Shown piece after piece: positions 34,052 through 41,928 of a stretch of DNA of 64,000 nt. A program made the translations under genes and the position numbers. Under the pieces are notes generated by a model. The model had not been told where the DNA came from. It saw only the letters and a list, made by a program, of their open reading frames with translations, and did not search any database. Location: contig NZ_JAJSOK010000011.1 of NCBI RefSeq assembly GCF_021283305.1, positions 1-64,000 on the forward strand, in the 5' to 3' direction. Source of the DNA: Pseudonocardia kujensis. Its GTDB lineage: Bacteria > Actinomycetota > Actinomycetes > Mycobacteriales > Pseudonocardiaceae. Every line of letters begins with the position of its first letter. The stretch's first letter is position 1.

Positions 34052-34633
34052 TCACAGGGCGCGACAGACCAAGATCTCGGCCGCGGACCGTGCGGTCGAA
34101 GCGCTGCTGGTCTGCCCGAGGATCGCGTGGCTCACGATGGCGCCCTCGTGCAGGCAGAGCAGCTGCTCTCCAAGAGTGCCGGGGTCGATGGCGCCGACCT
34201 CGACGACAAGGGCGTGGAAGAGGTCGCGCAGCCAAGACTTCTCGGCGACCACGAGCTGGTGTGCGGGGTGGTCCGGATCGGGGAACTCGGCGTAGGCGTT
34301 GATGAAGGCGCAGCCACGACCGCCGGCGTCGAGCCACTCCGGCAGCGCGTCGAAAGGAGCCAGCACCCTGGCGACCCGGTCGGCGCCCGCGTCGTCGAGG
34401 CGGGACAGGACGACGTCGCGCCACTGTCGGTCCCGGGCAGAGAGGTAGGCCGCCACCAATGCGTCCTTCGACCGGAAGCGATCGTAGAGAGTGCGTTTGG
34501 TGACGCCGGACTCTGCGGCGATGGTGTCCACGCCGACGGCGTGGAAGCCGCGCCGGTAGAACAGCTCGGAGGCTACTTCGAGGATCCGCCGAGCCCCCGG
34601 CGTCAGACCCTCATCTTCGGGTTCGGTGCTCAT
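34052..34633 (-). CDS. TetR-family transcriptional regulator
   Basis: A 193-residue regulator: ILEVASELFYRRGFHAVGVD, then SGVTKRTLYDRFRSKDALVA, is a clear TetR DNA-binding domain, and the C-terminal half matches the TetR subgroup with GGRGCAFINAYAEFPDPDHP. The ATG at 34633 is preferred to a GTG at 34654, which would overlap the operator repeats. It is divergent from the hydrolase at 34715 and probably represses it. Confidence 0.9.
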   Translation of the reverse strand: MSTEPEDEGLTPGARRILEVASELFYRRGFHAVGVDTIAAESGVTKRTLYDRFRSKDALVAAYLSARDRQWRDVVLSRLDDAGADRVARVLAPFDALPEWLDAGGRGCAFINAYAEFPDPDHPAHQLVVAEKSWLRDLFHALVVEVGAIDPGTLGEQLLCLHEGAIVSHAILGQTSSASTARSAAEILVCRAL

Positions 34634-34649
34634 CTGATCACCCCTGGAC

Positions 34650-34694
34650 TTCACAGATCAGTAAAGTTACTCTGCGCGTGATTCACAGATCAGT
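34650..34694. promoter_or_regulatory. Tandem 13-bp repeats, probable TetR operators
   Basis: TTCACAGATCAGT occurs exactly twice, at 34650-34662 and 34682-34694, 32 bases apart (about three helical turns), in the short divergent region between the TetR and hydrolase genes. Confidence 0.6.
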
Positions 34695-34714
34695 GTAGTG
34701 AGGGAGTAGGGCCG

Positions 34715-35539
34715 ATGGCGTGGATGCTCGACCAGGAGTTCGAGACCGACCAGGGTGTGATCCGGTGGGCGACGACGGGCGTTGGAGAGCCGGTCGTCCT
34801 CCTGCATGGAACGCCATACTCTTCGTTCCTCTGGCGCGACGTTGTTCCGGCCCTGTCTCGCCACCGACAGGTCTACGTCTTCGACCATCTCGGGTTCGGC
34901 CAGTCCGAGCAGCGGGAAGGGCAGGACCTGAGTCTGGTGGCCCACGCCCGACGGTTCGCAGCTCTGCTCTCGCAGTGGGGACTCGAACGACCGAGCGTGG
35001 TCGGCCACGACATCGGGGGGGCGATAGCCCTCCGCACGACCCTGCTTGAGACGGTACCCTTCGGCGACCTCGTCCTGGTCGACGCCGTCAGCGGCGGCGC
35101 GTGGGAGCGCGGGCTCTTCGCGCTGCTGCTGGAGCACCCCGACGTGTTCAGTCGACTCCCGAGCTACGCCCACGAGGCCCTCGTGTCCAGCCACCTGAGG
35201 CAGGGCACGAGCGTGGGGTACCGCCCGGGGGTAATGGAGACGTTTCTGGAGCCGTGGCGTGGCGTGAAAGGTCAAGCGGCCTTCTATCGACAGTACCGCC
35301 AGCTTCGGCAGACTGACACCGCTGCATACGAGTCCCTGCTCCCGGGACTATCGATCCCCGTGCGCCTGCTCTGGGGTACTGAGGACCGCATTCTGCCCCC
35401 GCCTTATGCGGACTGGATCCACGAGCGGATCCCCCACTCGGAATTGCACTGGATCGGCGGTGCGGGTCACTTGGTCCAGGAGGACGCGCCGGCCCAGCTG
35501 GTCAGTCATCTGGTCGAGGCGCTGGTCGCGGCGGATTAG
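34715..35539 (+). CDS. Alpha/beta hydrolase, haloalkane dehalogenase/epoxide hydrolase-like
   Basis: A 274-residue alpha/beta hydrolase with an aspartate nucleophile, D99 in VVGHDIGGAIAL, and oxyanion segment LLHGTPYSSFLW. The catalytic His is in GAGHLVQED. The Asp nucleophile points to halide or epoxide substrates; the Trp that follows the Asp in most dehalogenases and epoxide hydrolases is Ile here, so the activity is uncertain. AGGGAG lies upstream. Single-gene unit under the divergent TetR gene. Confidence 0.82.
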   Translation: MAWMLDQEFETDQGVIRWATTGVGEPVVLLHGTPYSSFLWRDVVPALSRHRQVYVFDHLGFGQSEQREGQDLSLVAHARRFAALLSQWGLERPSVVGHDIGGAIALRTTLLETVPFGDLVLVDAVSGGAWERGLFALLLEHPDVFSRLPSYAHEALVSSHLRQGTSVGYRPGVMETFLEPWRGVKGQAAFYRQYRQLRQTDTAAYESLLPGLSIPVRLLWGTEDRILPPPYADWIHERIPHSELHWIGGAGHLVQEDAPAQLVSHLVEALVAAD

Positions 35540-35558
35540 TTTAGAGGTCATTTCAGAA

Positions 35559-35827
35559 TTACTTCGCCAGCCGGTGGTGGCAGGTCAGGGCGCTGGCGAG
35601 GTGGAGTAGGCCGAAATGAATGTTGGCAAGGCATTCGTCGCGGTCGAGCCGTCTGAATGGGTGCAGCCAGGCCGAGCCACGCTCGACGCCCCAACGGATC
35701 GTGCCCAACCCGGAGCCGTGCGCGACACCGCAGCGCGTGATCCGTCGAGCGATGCCACACTCGCGCCGTAGCCACCGCTACTTGTCGAAGTCCAGCCGCG
35801 GTCGGCGTAGAGCTTCCGGGGCCCCAT
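35559..35827 (-). pseudogene. Remnant of an IS5-type transposase (C-terminal part, frameshifted)
   Basis: The minus strand encodes GPRKLYADRGW and then, in a second frame, GVAHGSGLGTIRWGVERGSA and WLHPFRRLDRDE running to a stop at 35559. This is the C-terminal end of an IS5-family DDE transposase (WVVERxFAWLHxFRRL signature with the last Glu region). The N-terminal two thirds are missing and one frameshift splits the rest. GAGGTCATTTCAG at 35544-35556 could be the old right end. It marks a rearrangement point next to the ligase pseudogene. Confidence 0.75.
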
Positions 35828-36057
35828 CTGAGCAGCGCATACACGTGCCAGCGTCGCCCATCAACCGGTTGAGATCGAGGTCTGGATCCAGCTTCCCGGC
35901 GGGCGAGGCTCGGCGAGCAGCAGCTCGTTCAGCCACACCCGGCATTGATCGAGCCCCGCAACCGCCGCCAGCAGCTCACCCCGAGCAGCCGATGGAGGCA
36001 GCGGGCAGCTGGTTTCACGCGATCCGTCCGGAGCACGTAGACGACTCCGGCCAGCGC

Positions 36058-36966
36058 CCCGTGCACGCGTTCAGGATGGGCAAGAGGTCCGTCGGCGGCC
36101 TGCCGATCGTGCAGATCCTGCAGTACATGGAATCGTCGACATCCCCATAGGCGTCGATACGGGCGCCGAACGCCTCCTGCGCGTCGAGGCGGACCACCAG
36201 CCTGAGCTCGTCATTCGCACTTCCTCGCGCACCTCGCCGAGCAGGCGCCGCCGATCGCGTGACGCTTTGCCCGCGAGCCGGGGGTGCAGGCGATCAGCGT
36301 GGGCGGCGAGCCGGGCCTGCCGAGCGCGCGGAGAACCTCGAGCACTTCCGGGGTGCCACGGTTCGGGAGAACCTGGGCGGCACCGACATCGCCTGCACCT
36401 GCTGGGGAGTGCGAGGCGAACGCCGGGATGCGTGTTCTGTCGCCCGACCTCGTGGTCGCCGAGCTGATCGACCCGGAGACCGGCGAGCGCGTGGACCCGG
36501 CCGCGGGTGCTGAGGGGGACCTCGTTTACACCGCGCTGCGTCTGCGTCCCGAGGCGTCGCCGCTGCTGCGCCTTCGTACCCGCGACCACGTTGTTGTGAC
36601 GGGCACCGACGGCGCCTGTGGGCGGACCGGATACGAGAGTGCGGTGCGTCCGGGGACGGACGGCATGCTGATCGTCCGCGGGACCAACGTCTTCCAGTCC
36701 GCGATCAAGGACCTCGTCCTGAGACTCGCGCCCGCATGACGGGCGAGATGCGGATCCGGGTCGATCTCGCCGGCCACTCCGCCCAGCAACCGCTGCCGCT
36801 GGTCGTCGAGCACGTGACGGACCTGGAGGGCTACCGCCAGGACGAGCTGCGGCACCCGATGAGGACCGGGTCCGCTCGGCGCTGAACGTGAAGAGCCGGG
36901 CGCAGCTGGTCCCGGGAGGCGCCCGAATCACATCAAGGTTGCGCTGGTGAGGAGAGCCGGGACGTG
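36058..36966 (+). pseudogene. Decayed copy of the PaaK-like CoA ligase
   Basis: Frames on the plus strand match, in order but with several frameshifts, the intact ligase at 59523-60884: [81 protein letters not shown] and a C-terminal NVKSR stretch. The N-terminal third is absent and the start coincides with the region after the IS5 remnant. It cannot make a functional ligase. The 235 bases from 36967 to 37201 hold nothing recognisable. Confidence 0.85.
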
Positions 36967-37201
36967 ATGCGGCGGATCGGGCACCCGGGCGGTCGTCGAC
37001 GGGGGCGCTGATGCCCGGTTGGGACTTCGTCGAGCTGGACCTCAAGTTCCCATGGAGGCTTGGCTCGCGCCCATTACGCGCCGTGGTCGCGGGCCGGCGG
37101 CCAGCACGCGTGACCGAACCTCCGGGAGCTCGATCGTCGGGCCGGGCGCCGTCCGGACCGCTATCAGCGCTTCGACGGGTGTAACGCCTCACCTACTTGA
37201 G

Positions 37202-38413
37202 CTAGGGGTCGTTGTCGGGTCCTAAGTTTGCGAGCCAACTCTTGATGGTGTCGCCCGCATTGTTGAGTTCGGGCGGCGCGTGATGTTGTGCGCGCGTCCG
37301 CTCCGCTCCGGCGGCGTCGAAGAACCTGAGTGCGGGTCCGGGAAGGCGAATCGCCCCCCTCGCAGGATGGTCGACTTCGATCAGGAGCCCCTGACTCTCC
37401 AGCTGGTCCCAGGCGTACACCTCGTCCAGCGTGCGAACGGAGCCGGACGGCACCCCGAGGCGGTCGAGGCGCCCGAGGAGCTCCGCCTTCGTCTGCGTCC
37501 GGAACCTGTCCTCGATCAGCCGGATGAGCTCGTCGCGGTTCGCCACCCGGTCGGCGTTGTCGCGGAAACGTCGGTCGTCCCGGGGCAACTCGAACCCGGC
37601 CGCGAATCGGGACCAGAGCGGTTCGCTGCCGACCGCGATCTGGACGAACCCGTCCTTGCACGCGAACAGTCCGTACGGCGCGATGGTCGGGTGGTGGTTG
37701 CCGGCCGCGCGGCCGAGCTCGCCGCCCACTGTCCAGCGCGTGCCCTGGAAGGCGTGCATGCCGACGCCGGCGGCGAGGAGCGAGGTGCGGACGATCTGGC
37801 CGCGTCCGGTCCGTTCCCGCTCGAGGAGCGCGGCCAGGACGCCGATGGTCCCATTCACACCCGTGGTGAGGTCACAGATCGGCACCCCGAAGCGCTGTGG
37901 GTCGTCGGGGCTCGAACCGGTGAGCGACATCAGGCCGGTCTCGCCCTGCGCGATCTGGTCGTAGCCCGGGCGGTGTGCTTCTGGCCCGTCATGGCCGAAG
38001 CCCGAGATGGACAGCACCACCAGTCGGGGGTTGAGGCCGAGCAACGACTCCGGCGCCAGCCCGAGCCGCTCGAGCGTTCCCGGACGGAAGTTCTCGATCA
38101 GCACGTCGGCCGCGGTGACGAGCCTTCTCAGGACCGCACGGTCGGCGTCGTCCTTGAGATCGAGCGCGATCGACTCCTTGTTGCGGTTCGCGCTGAGGAA
38201 GTAGGTGGAGACCCGTTCGCCCGTGGCGTGGTCGTCCAGGAACGGGGGGCCCCAGGCTCGGCTGTCGTCGCCCCGCCCGGGGGCCTCGACCTTGATCACG
38301 CGCGCGCCGAGGTCCCCCATCATCATCGCGGCGTGCGGGCCCGCCAGCGCGCGCGAGAGATCGATCACGAGGAGCTCGCTCAGTGGGCCGGTGTGCCCGG
38401 GTGCCTCACTCAT
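37202..38413 (-). CDS. CoA-transferase, CaiB/BaiF (class III) family
   Basis: A 403-residue family III CoA-transferase. N-terminal LLVIDLSRALAGPHAAMMMG and [17 protein letters not shown], catalytic Asp D152 in RPGYDQIAQGETG, and NPRLVVLSISGFGHDGP are characteristic. It would move CoA between a carboxylic acid and a donor CoA ester. The ATG at 38413 overlaps the end of the DUF3500 gene by 8 bases; last gene of the seven-gene operon that starts at 43487. Confidence 0.9.
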   Translation of the reverse strand: MSEAPGHTGPLSELLVIDLSRALAGPHAAMMMGDLGARVIKVEAPGRGDDSRAWGPPFLDDHATGERVSTYFLSANRNKESIALDLKDDADRAVLRRLVTAADVLIENFRPGTLERLGLAPESLLGLNPRLVVLSISGFGHDGPEAHRPGYDQIAQGETGLMSLTGSSPDDPQRFGVPICDLTTGVNGTIGVLAALLERERTGRGQIVRTSLLAAGVGMHAFQGTRWTVGGELGRAAGNHHPTIAPYGLFACKDGFVQIAVGSEPLWSRFAAGFELPRDDRRFRDNADRVANRDELIRLIEDRFRTQTKAELLGRLDRLGVPSGSVRTLDEVYAWDQLESQGLLIEVDHPARGAIRLPGPALRFFDAAGAERTRAQHHAPPELNNAGDTIKSWLANLGPDNDP

Positions 38414-39527
38414 CGTCGGACGTGGCGGTCGTCGGGGGGTGTTGAGTGGCACGGTGCTCGGCAAGCACGTCACGTCCGAAGTCGTTGGCCGGGTCTCGCC
38501 ACACCGCGTGGACGTGGTTGGCGTGGTCCTCGGTGTTGTCGAACTCGACGAGGGTGACCGGCCCCTCGATGCGGAAGTAGTGGGGGGTGTCGATCGTGTG
38601 TCCCCCCGCCCAGACGAAGTGCAGGCCGTCGAGCCCGGCCGCGCGGATCCGGTCCATCTCCCGGCCCACCTGTGCTAGCCGCACGTTGCCCAGGAACGAG
38701 GCGAGGAGCTCGTCGAACGCGGCAGTCTGGGCCGGGGACATCGCGGAGCGGGGCAGGCCGCGGGGTCTGCCCCGGACGTACCTAAGCGCGGCGCGGTCCT
38801 CGTCGGTGATCATCGCGTCGCGGCGTCCGACGCCGTGGATGTCGGGCCATTCCTCGGCTCCGATCACCGGCACGCAGCGGGTGGCGAAGTCAGGCGGGGG
38901 AACAGGATGGATCGTCGCCCTCGCGCGCTGGTCCGGGGTGAGGGAGTCGAGCAGGCGGAACGCACGGTCCTCCTCCTCACCGAGGATCCGGAAGGGGCCG
39001 ATGCGCGCGGGCTCGGCCCCGAGCAGCAGGGGCGTCACCGCCATCCGGTCCTGACCCACGACGGTGACGTTCAGCGACAGGTGGTGTCCGACAAGCCGCC
39101 AGCCCCAACTGCTGTCCGGCTGGGGCTGGTCGAAGAAGGTGAGGTAGTAGCCGTTCGGGTCCCGGAAGTGGGCCGCGACGTGGCCGAAGACGTCGACGTT
39201 GAGCTCGCGCAACACGTTCTCCAGGCTCATCACCTGGACAGCCTTGGCATAGCCCTCGACCGACATGCTCTGCGCGACGAGCCGGTGGGTGAGGTAGCGC
39301 TGGGTGTCGTTCATGTCCCGCAGCGGGAGGCCGGCGCGCCCCGACTCCGGCAGGAAGTTCCAGTGGGTGCGGCTTTCGTGGGCCATCGGGATCACGATCC
39401 GTGACCTCTGCGCGGCGTCGAGATGGTCGAACAGCGCCATCGCGGCGAAGGTGACCGCGGTCGGGTCGAAGTCGCCCTCGATGGGCCGGTTGCGGGGCGC
39501 GTGCAGCAGGTGCTCCTCCGAGCTCAC
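38406..39527 (-). CDS. DUF3500-family protein of unknown function
   Basis: A 373-residue protein. Segments such as AHESRTHWNFLPESGRAGLP, VFGHVAAHFRDPNGYYLTFF and the His-rich end EFDNTEDHANHVHAVWRDP are those of DUF3500, a family without an assigned reaction. No signal peptide or membrane segment is apparent. The repeated histidines and acids could bind a metal. GTG at 39527 overlaps the cupin stop as GTGA, and the end overlaps the CoA-transferase, so it is translated with catabolic enzymes. A catalytic role on an aromatic or ester intermediate is inference from context. Confidence 0.82.
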   Translation of the reverse strand: MSSEEHLLHAPRNRPIEGDFDPTAVTFAAMALFDHLDAAQRSRIVIPMAHESRTHWNFLPESGRAGLPLRDMNDTQRYLTHRLVAQSMSVEGYAKAVQVMSLENVLRELNVDVFGHVAAHFRDPNGYYLTFFDQPQPDSSWGWRLVGHHLSLNVTVVGQDRMAVTPLLLGAEPARIGPFRILGEEEDRAFRLLDSLTPDQRARATIHPVPPPDFATRCVPVIGAEEWPDIHGVGRRDAMITDEDRAALRYVRGRPRGLPRSAMSPAQTAAFDELLASFLGNVRLAQVGREMDRIRAAGLDGLHFVWAGGHTIDTPHYFRIEGPVTLVEFDNTEDHANHVHAVWRDPANDFGRDVLAEHRATQHPPTTATSDDE

Positions 39528-39859
39528 GAGATCGCCCTGATCACGAGCATGCTCGCCGGGACGTCGCCCTCGTTCGTCACGGTACGGGACTCTCCCCGGG
39601 CGAAGTGCACGGTGTCGTTCGGCTCGAGCACGACCCGGTTCCCCTCGCTCTCGAAGGTCAGCGTGCCGGAGAGCAGCACGTACACCGTCTCCGCAGGTTG
39701 GACGGTCGGTTCGGCCCGGCCACCGGGCTCGTACCGGGAGAGGACGACCGTGAAGCGTTCGACGGGTGTGGTCGGCCCGCCGTGCACCCACAGTGGGACG
39801 ACCCCCTCGTGGCCCGGCGACTCGAACGCCTCGGCCTCGTGCAGCTTGGTGACTCGCAT
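39524..39859 (-). CDS. Small cupin-domain protein
   Basis: A 111-residue single-domain cupin (AETVYVLLSGTLTFES, then LEPNDTVHFARGESRTVTNE). Only part of the usual metal-binding His/Glu set is visible (E57, H85), so it may be an isomerase, a weak dioxygenase or a binding protein. Sits between FAH and DUF3500 genes with a 16-base gap and a GTGA overlap. Confidence 0.8.
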   Translation of the reverse strand: MRVTKLHEAEAFESPGHEGVVPLWVHGGPTTPVERFTVVLSRYEPGGRAEPTVQPAETVYVLLSGTLTFESEGNRVVLEPNDTVHFARGESRTVTNEGDVPASMLVIRAIS

Positions 39860-39875
39860 CGTGCTCGGTCCTCAC

Positions 39876-40700
39876 CTATTTGTTGGCGTTGTCCTCGACC
39901 GGCGTGCTGACGACGCCGATGCCCTCGACCTCGACCTCGACCACGTCGCCGGGCTGCAGCAGCCTCGGGGGGGTGCGCGCGTACCCGACTCCCGACGGCG
40001 TGCCGGTGGCGATCATGTCCCCCGGGGTGAGGGCGAAGGTGCGGCTGATGAAGGCGAGGACGTCGGCGACCCCGAAGATCATCTCGTCGGTTGTGGCCTC
40101 CTGCATGACCTGGCCGTTGACGCGGCTGATCACCTTGCGCCGCCCCAGCTCTCCGACCTCGTCCCTGGTGACCAGGTCCGACATGGGTCCGCTGCGGTCG
40201 GCGTTCTTGCCCAGCGTCCACTGCGTGGTGAGCTTCTGGGCGCGCCGGGCGGTGATGTCGTTGAACGCGGCGTAGCCGAAGATGGCGTCCTCGACCTCGT
40301 GCGGCTCGGCGCAGCTCAGCGGCCGCCCCACCACGACGAGGAGCTCCGCCTCCCAGTCGAGCCCGTCCTCGTCCACGGGGATGCGGACCGGGGTGTCGCC
40401 GACGGCCAGCGACGGCGTCCAGCGTCCGAAGATCGTCGGGTGGTCGGGGACGTCGAAGGGCCCCTCCGCCGCGTGCTCCCGGTAGTTCAGCCCGACGCAG
40501 AGGATGCGGGCGGACGGCTTGACCGGGGGCGCGAGCCGCACGCTCGACGCCGGGATTCGGACACTCGCCCGCAGGCCCGTCTCGATCGCCCCGTCGGGGT
40601 CGTGCCAGAAGTCCGTGACCGGGCCCAGCGGGATGAGATCGTGATCGCGGCGCGCCGCCACGTGCACCTCCCCGGCCAGCTCGTAGCCGATGATGCGCAT
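39876..40700 (-). CDS. FAH family hydrolase
   Basis: A 274-residue FAH enzyme with E117-x-E119 in LDWEAELLVVVG, D148 in AAFNDITARRAQ, and IATGTPSGVGYARTP near the end. The start ATG at 40700 is two bases after the SnoaL stop. In the operon it would process a ring-opened or dicarbonyl product formed after the FAD hydroxylase step. Confidence 0.88.
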   Translation of the reverse strand: MRIIGYELAGEVHVAARRDHDLIPLGPVTDFWHDPDGAIETGLRASVRIPASSVRLAPPVKPSARILCVGLNYREHAAEGPFDVPDHPTIFGRWTPSLAVGDTPVRIPVDEDGLDWEAELLVVVGRPLSCAEPHEVEDAIFGYAAFNDITARRAQKLTTQWTLGKNADRSGPMSDLVTRDEVGELGRRKVISRVNGQVMQEATTDEMIFGVADVLAFISRTFALTPGDMIATGTPSGVGYARTPPRLLQPGDVVEVEVEGIGVVSTPVEDNANK

Positions 40701-40702
40701 GC

Positions 40703-41143
40703 TCAGTTCCCGTACTGACGGGCGAGCCACCCGTTCGGGGCCGCACCGACGACGACGATCGAGCGGTCGCTGATCAGCCAGCGCCCGTCGGGCTGTCGCA
40801 CGAAGTGGTCCTCCCACCGGCCCCAGTGGTCGGGCGCGGCCTCGTCGGTGATCGCGATGTACATGGTCCGGACGTCGGCCTCGGTCTCGCCTGCGAACTC
40901 GATGTCGATGGTGGTTGCGTGGTGCTGGATCACCGTCGGCTCGGCGCCCTTGACGACCTTCGCCATCTCGTGTGCCCCGACCTGGACGCCGTCGGGGAAG
41001 CGGATCGTCGCGTCCGGGGTGTAGAGAACCGACATCCCGGCGAAGTCCGCCTTCTCCTTCGCCATCGTGCAGTAGCGGTGCATCACCGCGGCGATCAGCG
41101 CGCGGTCCTCGATGCGGGCATCGCCCAGGCTGGTGTCGCTCAT
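40703..41143 (-). CDS. SnoaL-like (NTF2-fold) protein
   Basis: A 146-residue member of the SnoaL_4 group: RALIAAVMHRYCTMAKEKAD, then YTPDATIRFPDGVQVGAHEM and WGRWEDHFVRQPDGRWLISD. This group includes ring-hydroxylating dioxygenase beta-subunit relatives, isomerases and cyclases. No alpha-subunit gene is nearby, so an isomerase or dehydratase role is more likely. Tightly packed in the seven-gene operon. Confidence 0.82.
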   Translation of the reverse strand: MSDTSLGDARIEDRALIAAVMHRYCTMAKEKADFAGMSVLYTPDATIRFPDGVQVGAHEMAKVVKGAEPTVIQHHATTIDIEFAGETEADVRTMYIAITDEAAPDHWGRWEDHFVRQPDGRWLISDRSIVVVGAAPNGWLARQYGN

Positions 41144-41154
41144 GTCCTGTCTCC

Positions 41155-41928
41155 TCACGTCGTCGCGGGGTGGAGGTGGCTGCGCAGGAACGCCGCGGTG
41201 ACGGCGATGGTCGACGGCTCGTCGAATGCGGGATCCTCGTGGCCCGCGCCGCCGAGCACCAGCAACGTGCTGCGGGCGCCCGCCCGGGTCAGCGCCTCGT
41301 GCAGCCGCCTGCTCTCGCCGATGTCGACCAGGTGGTCCCGGTCCCCATGCGCGATGAGGAACGGCGGGGCCTCGGCGTGCACATGGTCGACCGGGCTCGC
41401 GTCGCGGACCAGGTCGGGCACCGCGACCAGGTCGTCGACGCCGAGCAGCGCGTGCGCGGGGCCGCGGGGCGGAAGCAGGGCCCGCTCCAGCGGGCTGCGC
41501 GAGAAGCAGGTGGCGATGTCGCTGAAGCCGAACCACGACACGACGGCCGCAGCCGCCACCCGACCGGACAGGGCTGCCAGCGCCGCGAGCACCGCGCCCG
41601 CCGAGGCACCCCAGAGTCCCACCCGGTCACCGGGGACACCGAGCTCGTCGAGGTGTCGGCGGACCCAGTCGACGGCGTCGCACACGTCGTCGACCTGGTC
41701 CGGGAACCGCGCCGCGGGGGCGAGGCGGTAGTCCGGCACCACCACGGTCACGCCGTGCGCCGCCAGCGCCCGGACCCGCTGACGGTCCATGCTCCGTTCC
41801 CCCGACACGAACCCTCCGCCGTGCAGGTAGACGACGGCGCCCTGAGTCTCGCCGGGGGCGGGGTGGACGTCCAGCTGCAGGCCACGCGCGAACTCGTGGG
41901 TGCGCACCGCGCCGACCGAGACGCTCAT
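41155..41928 (-). CDS. Alpha/beta hydrolase, hormone-sensitive-lipase (HSL) family esterase
   Basis: A 257-residue esterase with the HSL oxyanion motif VVYLHGGGFVSGE, nucleophile Ser in LWGASAGAVLA, Asp in AHGDRDHLVD and His in GGAGHEDP. It overlaps the FAD hydroxylase stop as ATGA. Probably hydrolyses an ester of the pathway. Confidence 0.86.
   Translation of the reverse strand: MSVSVGAVRTHEFARGLQLDVHPAPGETQGAVVYLHGGGFVSGERSMDRQRVRALAAHGVTVVVPDYRLAPAARFPDQVDDVCDAVDWVRRHLDELGVPGDRVGLWGASAGAVLAALAALSGRVAAAAVVSWFGFSDIATCFSRSPLERALLPPRGPAHALLGVDDLVAVPDLVRDASPVDHVHAEAPPFLIAHGDRDHLVDIGESRRLHEALTRAGARSTLLVLGGAGHEDPAFDEPSTIAVTAAFLRSHLHPATT

Noticed and set aside
40703..41143. SnoaL-like protein considered as a ring-hydroxylating dioxygenase beta subunit
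   Set aside because: No alpha-subunit (Rieske) gene exists anywhere in the window, so a stand-alone NTF2-fold protein is the safer call.
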